Of a stretch of DNA of 64,000 bases, positions 34,637 to 44,042 are shown one piece after another. Position 1 is the stretch's first letter, and each line of letters opens with the position of its first letter. Under the pieces are notes generated by a model. The model made no database searches and was not told the origin of the DNA. It saw nothing but the letters and a program-made list of their open reading frames with translations. Source of the stretch: Thiotrichaceae bacterium UBA973 (GTDB taxonomy: Bacteria > Pseudomonadota > Gammaproteobacteria > Eutrophobiales > Eutrophobiaceae); the NCBI GenBank assembly GCA_002292815.1, contig DBBX01000018.1, positions 62,001 through 126,000 of the forward strand, read 5' to 3'. The translations under genes and the position numbers were made by a program.

Positions 34637-36532
34637 ATGTCTACACATGCTGAAAAGTTCGACGTCATCATTGTTGGTGGTGGTCATGCTGGCACTGAAG
34701 CTGCTATGGCGGCTGCTCGGATGGGTGCGCGTACTTTATTGCTTACACACAGTGTAGAAACGCTCGGACAGATGTCCTGTAATCCGGCGATAGGCGGTAT
34801 TGGCAAGGGTCATTTGGTTAAAGAGATAGATGCCATGGGTGGTCTAATGGCTGCTGCTGCTGACCAAAGCGGTATCCAGTTTCGTATTTTGAATTCTCGT
34901 AAGGGACCGGCTGTAAGGGCTACGCGCGCACAGATAGATCGTTCTCTATACAGGCAGGTTGTTCGACCTGCACTCGAAAATCAGAAAAACCTATTTATAT
35001 TTCAACAAGCAGTAGATGACCTCATTGTGGAAGGTGAGCAGGTTCGTGGTGTAGTTACTCAAGCCGGACTGAAGTTTATGGCGCCAACAGTGGTGTTGAC
35101 CGTGGGGACGTTTTTAGGCGGCAAAATTCATATTGGTGATAGCAACCATGCGGGTGGTAGGGCAGGTGACCCACCTTCAATTGCTTTGGCGGATCGACTA
35201 CGTGAATTACCTTTTAATGTTGGGCGGCTGAAGACTGGAACGCCACCACGTATCGATGGCAGGACGATCGATTATAGTCAGTTGCAAGCGCAACCGGGCG
35301 ATGATCCTGTGCCTGTATTTTCATATAGTGGTAATGTCGACCAACACCCAGAGCAGGTGTCTTGCCATATCACTTATACCAACGAACAAACCCACGACAT
35401 TATTCGCGGTGCTTTGGATCGTTCGCCAATGTATAACGGCAATATAGAAGGTACCGGGCCACGTTATTGCCCCTCGGTTGAAGACAAGGTTATGCGTTTT
35501 GCCGATAAAGATGCACATCAAATCTTTATTGAACCAGAAGGATTGACTAGTAATGAGGTCTACCCGAATGGTATTTCGACATCATTGCCATACGACGCAC
35601 AGATTGGTTTGGTGCGTTCGATAAAAGGTTTTGAAAATGCGCATATCACCCGGCCAGGTTATGCGATTGAATATGATTTCTTTGACCCACGTGAATTGTC
35701 TCCCTGGTTAGAGACACGTTTTATTAAAGGTTTATTTTTTGCTGGGCAGATCAATGGTACGACTGGATATGAAGAGGCGGCAGCGCAAGGTTTATTAGCC
35801 GGATTAAATGCAGCGCTCCGAACGCAAGATCAAGAACCGTGGTTTCCACGTCGTGATGAGGCTTATTTAGGCGTATTAGTTGATGACTTGGTTACCATGG
35901 GTACGACCGAACCTTATCGGATGTTTACCAGCCGTGCAGAATATCGACTGATGCTACGAGAAGATAATGCCGATCTACGTTTAACAGAAAAGGCGCATGG
36001 ATTAGGGCTCATTGATGACAATCGCTGGCGATTGTTTTCTGAAAAACGTCATGCGATTACAGCAGAATCGGAACGGCTGGAAAAAATCTGGGTCGGTTCA
36101 CCAGCACTTGCACTTGAAGACACTGAGCGTCTACTTGGTCAATCATTGCGCAAGGATATAAACCTGCTACAGCTCTTGAAGAGACCAGAGATTACTTATG
36201 CTGACATTGCCAAGTTACCGAATATTGCTGTCGATGGGATTGATCCGAAGGTGTCAGAACAAGTCGAGATACAAGTGAAGTATTCCGGTTACATCCAGCG
36301 GCAAGAAGAAGAAATTGATCGTAATCGCCGTCATGAGGAATCTGAATTACCTGATGATATTGATTATCAGGAGGTTAGAGGTTTATCGTCCGAGGTCATT
36401 GAAAAATTATCTAAACATCGGCCAATCAATTTGGGACAGGCTTCTCGTATCCAAGGCATAACACCTGCGGCAATTTCTTTACTGCGTGTACATCTGAAGA
36501 AGCAATCGCTGTTATTGCAGAAAAGTGCCTGA
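34637..36532 (+). CDS. mnmG: tRNA uridine-34 carboxymethylaminomethyl synthesis enzyme MnmG
   Basis: MnmG (GidA), with MnmE, modifies the wobble uridine of several tRNAs. The 631-residue protein has the FAD-binding GGGHAGTEAA, CNPAIGGIGKGHLVKEIDAMGG, the catalytic Cys in RYCPSVEDK and YPNGISTSLP. It is the first gene of the mnmG-rsmG-parA-parB stretch ahead of the ATP synthase operon. Confidence 0.98.
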   Translation: MSTHAEKFDVIIVGGGHAGTEAAMAAARMGARTLLLTHSVETLGQMSCNPAIGGIGKGHLVKEIDAMGGLMAAAADQSGIQFRILNSRKGPAVRATRAQIDRSLYRQVVRPALENQKNLFIFQQAVDDLIVEGEQVRGVVTQAGLKFMAPTVVLTVGTFLGGKIHIGDSNHAGGRAGDPPSIALADRLRELPFNVGRLKTGTPPRIDGRTIDYSQLQAQPGDDPVPVFSYSGNVDQHPEQVSCHITYTNEQTHDIIRGALDRSPMYNGNIEGTGPRYCPSVEDKVMRFADKDAHQIFIEPEGLTSNEVYPNGISTSLPYDAQIGLVRSIKGFENAHITRPGYAIEYDFFDPRELSPWLETRFIKGLFFAGQINGTTGYEEAAAQGLLAGLNAALRTQDQEPWFPRRDEAYLGVLVDDLVTMGTTEPYRMFTSRAEYRLMLREDNADLRLTEKAHGLGLIDDNRWRLFSEKRHAITAESERLEKIWVGSPALALEDTERLLGQSLRKDINLLQLLKRPEITYADIAKLPNIAVDGIDPKVSEQVEIQVKYSGYIQRQEEEIDRNRRHEESELPDDIDYQEVRGLSSEVIEKLSKHRPINLGQASRIQGITPAAISLLRVHLKKQSLLLQKSA

Positions 36533-36549
36533 GCCTTTGGGCATTCTGA

Positions 36550-37170
36550 ATGCTAGAGGCGTTACAAGCAGGTCTTGATAGGCTAGATATTAAAGCTGAG
36601 CAGCCATTATGCGACGCCTATCTAAGATATATTGAGTTACTCGTAAAATGGAATACTGCCTATAACTTAACCGCTGTAAAAGAACCGGAGGCAATGTTAA
36701 ATCGCCATGTTCTTGATTCTTTATCAGTTCACTCGTTTGTTGAAGGTAAGCACTGTCTGGATATTGGTACCGGTGCGGGCTTACCAGGAATGATATTGGC
36801 AATGGCGCAGCCAGAAAAGCACTGGACGCTACTGGATAGTAATCAGAAAAAGCTCCGGTTCCTGAGGCACGTTATCGTTGATCTCAATATCAATAATGTT
36901 GAGCTGGTTCATGGCCGTATCGAGGCATTTAAACCTTCGAAAGAATTCGACACAATAATCTGTCGTGCCTTTGCACCGTTGCTGCGGATGTTAGAACAGA
37001 CTCAACATTTACTGACAGCAGGGAATCAGTTGTTGGCGATGAAAGGGAGGCAGGTAGAAGCTGAGATTGACGAGCTAGGGAACCATGAATTTGTGATTAA
37101 GCTTAATGACTTAGCGCATTCGGGTGATGAAACCTCGGCAAAACTGGTTCAAATAAGGCGAACAGCGTAA
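36550..37170 (+). CDS. rsmG: 16S rRNA (guanine-527-N7)-methyltransferase
   Basis: RsmG (GidB) methylates G527 of 16S rRNA. The 206-residue protein shows AYNLTAV, NRHVLDSLS, the SAM-site motif CLDIGTGAGLPG and ICRAFAPL. It starts 17 bases after mnmG. Confidence 0.97.
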   Translation: MLEALQAGLDRLDIKAEQPLCDAYLRYIELLVKWNTAYNLTAVKEPEAMLNRHVLDSLSVHSFVEGKHCLDIGTGAGLPGMILAMAQPEKHWTLLDSNQKKLRFLRHVIVDLNINNVELVHGRIEAFKPSKEFDTIICRAFAPLLRMLEQTQHLLTAGNQLLAMKGRQVEAEIDELGNHEFVIKLNDLAHSGDETSAKLVQIRRTA

Positions 37171-37255
37171 ATTTTTAGCTTATGGCAGCTGGGTTTCAGT
37201 ATGCTAAAGTACAGTCATCAAAAATAATTAGATATCACGGTAAAACACGAATTTA

Positions 37256-38029
37256 ATGTCCAGAATCATTGCAATTGCAAATCAAAAAGGCGGGGTTGGT
37301 AAAACGACCACGGGCGTGAATCTTGCCGCATCATTGGCTGCTGCCAAACGAAAGGTGTTATTAGTTGATTTAGATCCGCAAGGCAATGCCACCATGGGCA
37401 GTGGAATCAATAAGCAAGAACTGGAAATCTCCAGTTACGATTTATTAATGAATGATAAAACGGCAGAAGAAGTCATCGTCGAATCTCCTGAAGGCCAATA
37501 TGACTTAATCCCCACGAATTCTGATCTGACAGGTGCTGAAGTGGCATTGTTGGATGAGATGGCAAGGGAAATCAGATTACGCAATGCACTGCAACCGATT
37601 CAAGAAGATTATGATTTTATTTTTATAGACTGCCCGCCATCATTGAATATGTTGACGGTCAATGCCTTGGTTGCTGCAAACTCAATTATGATTCCAATGC
37701 AATGTGAATACTATGCGCTTGAAGGATTAACGGCCTTACTTGAGACTATCGAAAAGATTAAAAAATACTTAAATCCTGAACTAAAGATTGAAGGCTTGTT
37801 ACGGACCATGTATGACCCGCGTAACAATCTTGCGACACAAGTATCTGCACAGTTATTGGAACATTTTGGAGAGCAGGTCTATCGCACCATTATCCCGCGT
37901 AATGTTCGATTAGCTGAAGCCCCGAGCCACGGCCTTGCCGCGCTTACTTATGATAAGTCATCTAGCGGTGCAGTTGCCTATCTTGCATTGGCTGGTGAAA
38001 TGTTAAGACGTGATGGCTTAGCGGCATGA
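37256..38029 (+). CDS. parA: Chromosome-partitioning ATPase ParA (Soj)
   Basis: The 257-residue ATPase has the deviant Walker A motif KGGVGKTTTGVNLA and the DLDPQGNAT Walker A' motif, and FIDCPPSLNMLTVN Walker B. It partitions the origin with ParB. It starts 85 bases after rsmG and precedes parB with 39 bases between. Confidence 0.97.
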   Translation: MSRIIAIANQKGGVGKTTTGVNLAASLAAAKRKVLLVDLDPQGNATMGSGINKQELEISSYDLLMNDKTAEEVIVESPEGQYDLIPTNSDLTGAEVALLDEMAREIRLRNALQPIQEDYDFIFIDCPPSLNMLTVNALVAANSIMIPMQCEYYALEGLTALLETIEKIKKYLNPELKIEGLLRTMYDPRNNLATQVSAQLLEHFGEQVYRTIIPRNVRLAEAPSHGLAALTYDKSSSGAVAYLALAGEMLRRDGLAA

Positions 38030-38068
38030 ACATATCACCTCGTTATAACGAATTAAGGAATTAGTAAA

Positions 38069-38932
38069 TTGGTAAAGAGACGCGGTTTGGGCAAAGGTCT
38101 GGATGCATTACTCGGCAATCCTGTTAGTAGAGCCTCTGAAGACAGTAATAATGATTCCTTAAAAACATTAGCCGTTGATCTATTACAACGTGGGCAATAC
38201 CAGCCAAGAAAAGATTTTAATAAAGAATCTTTACAAGAGCTAGCAAACTCAATCAGTGCACAAGGTATCGTGCAACCAATAGTTGTACGTGCCTTACCAC
38301 GTTCGAAAAAATTTGAAATCATTGCTGGTGAACGTCGTTGGCGTGCAGCACAACTAGCCGGCTTACAAGATGTGCCTGTTGTGATTAAGGATGTACCGGA
38401 TAAAACGGTTATGTGTATTGCCTTGATAGAAAATATACAGCGCGAGGATTTAAACCCTTTAGAAGAAGCGCAAGCTTTAGCACGATTGATTGAAGAGTTT
38501 GACATGACGCACGATACGATTGCCGAGGCAGTGGGTCGATCACGTTCGGGAGTGACAAACTTGTTACGTTTGTTGGAGCTCAATATCAAGGTTAAACAAA
38601 TGGTCGAATCGCGTCAGCTAGACATGGGGCATGCTCGTGCGTTATTGGCATTACCATTAAATAAACAGATGGGTGCTGCAGAGACAATAATAAAACAGGA
38701 TTTATCGGTCAGGGCTACAGAAAAACTGGTCCAACAATTGTCGAGTGAGAGTAAGCAAGGAAAGGCAAAGCCAACCTCTAAAGATCCGAATATACAAAGC
38801 CTCGAAAACAATTTATCCGAAAAGGTGGGTGCAAAAGTAACTATCAAGCAACACACCAAGGGTAAAGGTGTATTGCAAATAAATTACCATTCGCTAGATG
38901 AACTGGATGGTATTATTAACCATATCAAGTAA
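38069..38932 (+). CDS. parB: Chromosome-partitioning DNA-binding protein ParB
   Basis: The 287-residue protein has the N-terminal ParA-contact sequence RRGLGKGLDALLG, then the CTPase/ParB box GERRWRAAQLAG and IALIENIQREDLNPLEEA, and a central helix-turn-helix (THDTIAEAVGRSRSGVTNLL). The start is a TTG with AAGGA nine bases upstream. No other start lies in the conserved N-terminus. No parS site was noticed nearby, but I did not search every position for it. Confidence 0.95.
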   Translation: MVKRRGLGKGLDALLGNPVSRASEDSNNDSLKTLAVDLLQRGQYQPRKDFNKESLQELANSISAQGIVQPIVVRALPRSKKFEIIAGERRWRAAQLAGLQDVPVVIKDVPDKTVMCIALIENIQREDLNPLEEAQALARLIEEFDMTHDTIAEAVGRSRSGVTNLLRLLELNIKVKQMVESRQLDMGHARALLALPLNKQMGAAETIIKQDLSVRATEKLVQQLSSESKQGKAKPTSKDPNIQSLENNLSEKVGAKVTIKQHTKGKGVLQINYHSLDELDGIINHIK

Positions 38933-39013
38933 TCAGGAATATTTAATTCCCAAGCTGCTTTACTGTCATGTAACTCAAGAAATCCGAGTAATATTTTTGA
39001 TGTCTCCTCGGTT

Positions 39014-39408
39014 TCAACAGATTGGTCGTAATTTTTTTTCATCTATCAGATACCCACCGAGAGTATCAAAATCAATGGCGGGACTAAACAGGAAGCCCTG
39101 CAAACTATCACATTCAAGTTCATTTAATATCAGTGGGCCAAACTGCTTGAGTGTAGTATGTGGGATATGACGATCCAGTGAAATTATAAGGTTAGCTTTT
39201 GACAGACTTCATAGCCATCCATCTCGGGCATTTTAATATTCAGCAGAATTAAATCCGGAGGTGTGTTTATGGCTGACTCAAGCCCCGATACTGAAGAGCC
39301 CGCAACACGTACCCGCTAGCCATAATTACTCAATAATTCATGTAATAGCTTTAGATTCGATGGATTATCATCAATTATTAAGATTGTTTGCTGCGAATTG
39401 GTATCCAT
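39014..39408 (-). pseudogene. Decayed response regulator with EAL domain: receiver start, deletion, EAL end
   Basis: On the minus strand from 39408, MDTNSQ is followed by QTILIIDDNPSNLKLL, the start of a receiver domain with its Asp pair. A TAG stop at 39316-39318 interrupts it. The same frame resumes with PDLILLNIKMPEMDGYEV, in which the phospho-acceptor Asp is replaced by Asn (LLN for LLD). The rest of the receiver is missing. After a frame change the DNA encodes ECDSLQGFLFSPAIDF, the end of an EAL domain, and stops at 39014. The gene is broken by a stop, a large deletion and a frameshift. Confidence 0.85.
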
Positions 39409-39540
39409 CTGATTATTTTTTTTATCTGAACATCCAATTAAATTCGTTTCATTGGCCTGTGGATTGTTGTTATAGCGGTTAAAAATCACTCAGAAATTAG
39501 CATTATTCTTGGCGCTAAGCTTTGATGAGGAGGATTATAC

Positions 39541-39603
39541 ATGGCTATATTGTTTTACTTTGACTGGGTTTCATCATTCAACAAGGATTATTGTTGATGT
39601 CAT
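39541..39603 (-). pseudogene. Possible second receiver-domain fragment
   Basis: On the minus strand from the ATG at 39603, MTSTIILVE, two stops, then NPVKVKQYSH resembles the ILVVEDNPVNVK start of receiver domains with the Asp pair replaced. It lies upstream of, and in the same direction as, the receiver/EAL pseudogene. The match is short. Confidence 0.35.
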
Positions 39604-39792
39604 TTTTTGCTTAAAACCGGGCATTGAACCCGCTATTTTAGAGAATGTTGCAGCGCAACGATTGATCATTTCCTAACAGGTCTTTATACTTGCCGTCCCC
39701 GAACAGTGAGGGGATGTAAAAAACATCGATATTTTACTGGCGCTATAGAATTTAGCCGATAGAATGTATCGCGATTTTTTGGAGTTGGGCGA

Positions 39793-40182
39793 TTGGCAGG
39801 ATCAGAAGAAATAATAAAAAATCGCTCAATTGCATACAGGATGTTAATTTTTGAAGCCGGCACGATAGCATTGTGTGGACTTCTTTTTTTTGCGTTTACC
39901 AATCTTGAATATGTTTATTCTGTGACTTTGGGTGGTTTGGCCTTTGTCGTGCCAAACGTATTATTTGTCGGGTTTTCATTGCGAACATCCACGACAGATT
40001 CAGGTAACAGGACATTAGTCTGGTTTTTTCTAGGCGAAGTAATAAAGATTGTTACAACGATAATGATATTTGCTATTTCAATAATACTGGTTGAACCACT
40101 AAATATTGGAATGATGTTCGTTAGTTATGGATTCGTATTAATGATGAATCTAACGGGCCTAGCAATAATGATGAAACAATAA
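39793..40182 (+). CDS. atpI: F0F1 ATP synthase subunit I
   Basis: This 129-residue membrane protein has four hydrophobic segments, as in the AtpI family, which helps assemble the c-ring. It starts with TTG; no ATG is in range of the conserved N-terminus, and GGAG lies about 12 bases upstream. It is the first gene of the atp operon. Confidence 0.85.
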   Translation: MAGSEEIIKNRSIAYRMLIFEAGTIALCGLLFFAFTNLEYVYSVTLGGLAFVVPNVLFVGFSLRTSTTDSGNRTLVWFFLGEVIKIVTTIMIFAISIILVEPLNIGMMFVSYGFVLMMNLTGLAIMMKQ

Positions 40183-40207
40183 TAAATAATTTTTTGAGAA
40201 TGATTTA

Positions 40208-41104
40208 ATGGCAAGCGGAACAGAACTCACATCGAATTCATACCTCCAGCATCATTTGCAAAACCTGGTTTTGGGTAAATTGCCTGAAGGTTATGAAAGA
40301 GCGGGTGGCCATATTGTAGAGCATTCTAGCTGGACCTTTGCTCATAGCCCTCAAGAAGCTCTCGATATGGGTTTTTGGTCACTGAATGTGGACACCATGG
40401 GTTGGTCTATTTTTCTGGGAATGATTTTCTGTTTTTTCTTTTACCGCGTTGCTAAAAAGGTCGAAAGTGGAGCCCCTTCAGGTTTTGCTAACCTCATTGA
40501 GATGACTGTCGAATTCGTTAACAAAAACGTTAATGACATAATGACAGTCAAAAATCCATTGATTGGTCCATTAGCATTGACCATATTCATTTGGATTACC
40601 TTAATGAATACCATGGATATTGTGCCGGTGGATCTATTGCCATTGATTGCACAATTTGTGACTGGCAATGAGCACTTATATTTCAAAGTCGTGCCAACAA
40701 CTGATCCAAACATCACCTTTGGCTTGTCGCTAGGTGTGTTTATTCTGATAATTTATTACAGCATCAAGATGAAGGGTGTGGGTGGCTTTATTGGAGAGCT
40801 TGCTTTCCAGCCATTTGGAAAGTACATGATTCCCTTTAATCTGATTCTGGAAGGTATTGGACTATTAGCTAAGCCTGTTTCATTAGCCCTGCGATTATTC
40901 GGTAACCTTTATGCTGGCGAACTCATTTTCTTATTGATCGCTACTTTAATAGGTTCTGCACTGCCATACTTTATAGGTACAATTTTTGGTGGTGCATTGC
41001 AGTTCGTTTGGGCAGTGTTTCATATATTAATAATTTTGTTACAAGCGTTTGTTTTTATGATGTTAACCATTGTTTATTTAGCAATGGCACATGAACATCA
41101 CTAA
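40208..41104 (+). CDS. atpB: ATP synthase F0 subunit a
   Basis: The 298-residue membrane subunit forms the proton half-channels. The essential Arg is in LALRLFGNLYAGEL, and late helices carry QAFVFMMLTIVYLAMAHEHH. A hydrophilic N-terminal section of about 60 residues precedes the first helix, as in other proteobacteria. Confidence 0.97.
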   Translation: MASGTELTSNSYLQHHLQNLVLGKLPEGYERAGGHIVEHSSWTFAHSPQEALDMGFWSLNVDTMGWSIFLGMIFCFFFYRVAKKVESGAPSGFANLIEMTVEFVNKNVNDIMTVKNPLIGPLALTIFIWITLMNTMDIVPVDLLPLIAQFVTGNEHLYFKVVPTTDPNITFGLSLGVFILIIYYSIKMKGVGGFIGELAFQPFGKYMIPFNLILEGIGLLAKPVSLALRLFGNLYAGELIFLLIATLIGSALPYFIGTIFGGALQFVWAVFHILIILLQAFVFMMLTIVYLAMAHEHH

Positions 41105-41144
41105 TTTTTTAATTTTGTAAGTAAAATCCTTTGGAGGAGTAAAA

Positions 41145-41405
41145 ATGGAAACTATTTTGGCATTTACATCATTGGGTGTCTTAATCGTTCTGGGTATGGG
41201 CGCATTTGGTACAGCAATCGGCTTTGGTCTATTGGGCGGTAAGTTTCTGGAAGGCGCAGCGCGTCAACCTGAACTGGCTCCAATGCTTCAAGGTAAGATG
41301 TTCTTGGTTGCAGGCCTTGTTGACGCGGTAACCATGATCGGTATCGGTATTGGCATGTGGTTTACACTGGCAAGTCCTTTTATTGCCACGCTCCAAGCTG
41401 GTTAA
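41145..41405 (+). CDS. atpE: ATP synthase F0 subunit c
   Basis: This 86-residue hairpin subunit has two transmembrane helices joined by the polar loop ARQPELAP. The ion-binding carboxylate is Asp60 in LVDAVTMIG, and the Gln/Glu/Ser-Thr pattern of sodium-type c subunits is absent, so proton coupling is expected. GGAGGAG precedes the ATG. Confidence 0.97.
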   Translation: METILAFTSLGVLIVLGMGAFGTAIGFGLLGGKFLEGAARQPELAPMLQGKMFLVAGLVDAVTMIGIGIGMWFTLASPFIATLQAG

Positions 41406-41453
41406 TAAATCATACAACGGCTTTAATAGTCATCCGACATATAGGTGATTTAA

Positions 41454-41924
41454 GTGAATTTTAATGCAACCTTAATAGGTCAGCTTGTAACTTTTGCTAT
41501 CTTCGTTTGGTTTACGATGAAGTTTGTTTGGCCAATGCTGCTAAAACAAATGGAAGAGCGTGAAACACGTATCGCTGATGGTCTTGCTGCTGCAGAACAG
41601 GGTCAAAAAGACTTTGCTGAAGCACAAGAGAAATCATCTGCGGAGATAAACAAAGGTAAAGAGCAGGCAGCAACTATTATCGCGCAGGCACAAAAGCGCC
41701 ACGATGAAATAGTTGATGAAGCGAAAGATGACGCGAAAGCTGAATCAGATCGCATCAAGGAAAATGCACTGAGCGAGATCGAGCAAGAAAAAGAAAAAGC
41801 CAGGCAGGAACTGAGAAATCAGGTTGCCGCCTTGGCTATCGCTGGTGCGGAACAAATCCTGATGAAAGAAGTTGATCAAGCGGCACACAATGAAGTGCTA
41901 GCAAAGATCAGTCAGCAGTTATAA
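41454..41924 (+). CDS. atpF: ATP synthase F0 subunit b
   Basis: The 156-residue stator stalk subunit has an N-terminal membrane helix and a long Ala/Glu/Lys-rich coiled coil. It uses a GTG start. It is a single b subunit, without a b' partner. Confidence 0.95.
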   Translation: MNFNATLIGQLVTFAIFVWFTMKFVWPMLLKQMEERETRIADGLAAAEQGQKDFAEAQEKSSAEINKGKEQAATIIAQAQKRHDEIVDEAKDDAKAESDRIKENALSEIEQEKEKARQELRNQVAALAIAGAEQILMKEVDQAAHNEVLAKISQQL

Positions 41925-41941
41925 GCGACAGGAATTAATAG

Positions 41942-42478
41942 ATGTTAGAAAAAGCAACCATTGCCCGACCTTATGCGAATGCGGCCTTCGATCAAGCGAT
42001 TGAAGAAGGTAAGCTTGGTGAATGGTCAAGCATGCTTAATCTGCTTAGTATCATCGTTTCTGATGAGAATATGCGTGGCGTTATCAATAACCCAAAATTG
42101 AGTAGTGAACAGCTTCATCAGTTCATCGCTGATATTTGTGGTGATAAGCTCAGTAAGACAGCTAATAACTTTACCAAGGTTTTAGTTGATGCTGAACGTA
42201 TTGGTCTGGCTGCTGAAATTTTTGATCTGTTTGAACAGAAACGTGCTGCTGTAGAAGGTATTAGCGAGGTTGATGTGATTTCGGCTTATGCCTTAGATGA
42301 TGCTCAGATAAATGCAATTTCTGAATCAATTTCGAAAAGACTCAGCAAGAAAATCGATATCAATACAAAAGAAGATATTGATTTGATTGGTGGTGTGATA
42401 ATTCGAGTGGGTGATTCTGTGGTTGATGCGTCTCTTCGCGGTCGTTTAAAAGAATTAAATAGTGTATTTGCGCAATAG
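41942..42478 (+). CDS. atpH: ATP synthase F1 subunit delta
   Basis: The 178-residue stator protein starts with ATIARPYANAAFDQA and ends with GGVIIRVGDSVVDASLRGRL, both family landmarks. It joins F1 to subunit b. Confidence 0.96.
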   Translation: MLEKATIARPYANAAFDQAIEEGKLGEWSSMLNLLSIIVSDENMRGVINNPKLSSEQLHQFIADICGDKLSKTANNFTKVLVDAERIGLAAEIFDLFEQKRAAVEGISEVDVISAYALDDAQINAISESISKRLSKKIDINTKEDIDLIGGVIIRVGDSVVDASLRGRLKELNSVFAQ

Positions 42479-42500
42479 TTATTAAATAGAGGAAAGACAT

Positions 42501-44042
42501 ATGTCTATCAGTGCAACTGAAATTAGTGATCTGATTAAAAAGAAAATCCAGTCAATGGATCTTGATACCGAAGCACGTACCGAAGGTACGGTAGTTAGTC
42601 TTGCTGATGGTGTTGCCAGAATTCATGGCTTAAGTGATGTGATGCAGGGGGAGATGATTGAATTCCCGGGCAACACATATGGTTTAGCACTTAATCTGGA
42701 ACGAGATTCTGTGGGTGCCGTTATTCTAGGTAGTTACGAGAACATCTCTGAAGGTGATGTTGTTAAATGTACTAAGCGTATTCTTGAAGTCCCTGTTGGT
42801 GAAGCCTTGTTGGGTCGCGTCGTCGACGCATTAGGTAATCCGATTGATGGTAAAGGTGACATCAACACAACAGAAAGTGCGCCAATTGAAAAGATTGCTC
42901 CTGGTGTAATTGCAAGAAAGTCTGTTGACGAGCCTGTACAAACAGGATTGAAATCAATTGATGCGATGGTGCCGGTTGGACGAGGTCAACGCGAGTTAAT
43001 CATTGGTGACCGCCAAACAGGTAAAACGGCTGTTGCAATCGATGCCATCATTAATCAAAAAGGCACCGGTGTTAAATGTATCTATGTTGCTATCGGTCAA
43101 AAAGCATCTTCAATCAACGTTGTTATACGTAAGCTTGAAGAACATGGCGCAATGGAACATACCATTGTTGTTGCTGCTACCGCTTCTGAATCTGCAGCGA
43201 TGCAGTATGCTGCGCCTTATTCAGGTTGTTCCATGGGCGAATACTTCCGTGATAAGGGTGAAGATGCACTAATTATTTATGATGATTTGACCAAGCAAGC
43301 TTGGGCTTATCGCCAGATGTCATTGTTATTAAAACGTCCGCCAGGCCGTGAAGCTTATCCTGGAGACGTATTCTATCTTCACTCCCGTTTATTAGAGCGT
43401 GCTTCACGTATTAATGCGGATTATGTTGAGAAGCTGACTGACGGAAAAGTAAAAGGTAAGACGGGTTCATTGACCGCTTTGCCCATTATTGAAACGCAAG
43501 CGGGTGACGTATCAGCATTCGTACCAACAAACGTAATTTCGATTACCGACGGTCAAATCTTTCTAGAATCTGATTTGTTTAACTCTGGTTTCCGCCCAGC
43601 TATTAATGCGGGTTTGTCAGTGTCACGAGTAGGTGGTGCGGCACAAACCAAGATTATTAAGAAGTTGGGTGGTGGTATTCGTTTGGCCTTAGCGCAGTAT
43701 CGTGAATTGGCGGCCTTTGCACAGTTTGCTTCTGACCTTGATGAAGCCACTCGCAAGCAGCTTGAGCGTGGTACACGTGTAATGGAATTGATGAAACAGA
43801 AACAATATTCTCCACTCAATGTTGCGGAAATGGGCGTCAGTCTGTACGCAGTTGAGAATGATTTTATGGATGATGTCGCACTGGAAAAAATCGGTGCTTT
43901 CGAAGAAGCAATGCATGATTATATGAGAAGTGAACAGTCTGCCTTGATGGATAAGATTGGTGCTGAGGGTAATTATAACGATGATATCGAAAGTGGCTTG
44001 AAAGATGCTATCGCAAAATTCAAAGAAAACGGTACTTGGTAA
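42501..44042 (+). CDS. atpA: ATP synthase F1 subunit alpha
   Basis: The 513-residue non-catalytic nucleotide-binding subunit has Walker A GDRQTGKTA and IIYDDLTKQAWAYRQ, with the Arg finger region SVSRVGGAAQ. Its stop is directly followed by the atpG ATG. Confidence 0.98.
   Translation: MSISATEISDLIKKKIQSMDLDTEARTEGTVVSLADGVARIHGLSDVMQGEMIEFPGNTYGLALNLERDSVGAVILGSYENISEGDVVKCTKRILEVPVGEALLGRVVDALGNPIDGKGDINTTESAPIEKIAPGVIARKSVDEPVQTGLKSIDAMVPVGRGQRELIIGDRQTGKTAVAIDAIINQKGTGVKCIYVAIGQKASSINVVIRKLEEHGAMEHTIVVAATASESAAMQYAAPYSGCSMGEYFRDKGEDALIIYDDLTKQAWAYRQMSLLLKRPPGREAYPGDVFYLHSRLLERASRINADYVEKLTDGKVKGKTGSLTALPIIETQAGDVSAFVPTNVISITDGQIFLESDLFNSGFRPAINAGLSVSRVGGAAQTKIIKKLGGGIRLALAQYRELAAFAQFASDLDEATRKQLERGTRVMELMKQKQYSPLNVAEMGVSLYAVENDFMDDVALEKIGAFEEAMHDYMRSEQSALMDKIGAEGNYNDDIESGLKDAIAKFKENGTW

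Larger units (their letters stand above)
38933..39792. other. Gap between parB and atpI, holding signalling-gene remnants and the atp promoter
   Basis: This 860-base region carries no intact gene. Its middle is a decayed minus-strand receiver/EAL gene (39014-39408), and 39541-39603 may be another receiver start. The right part (about 39660-39792) should hold the atp promoter; a small inverted repeat CCCC...GGGG lies near 39697-39713. Confidence 0.5.

Noticed and set aside
39541..39597. Short plus-strand ORF with a strong ribosome site (MAILFYFDW...)
   Set aside because: Only 18 codons, and it lies opposite a possible receiver remnant; no family match.
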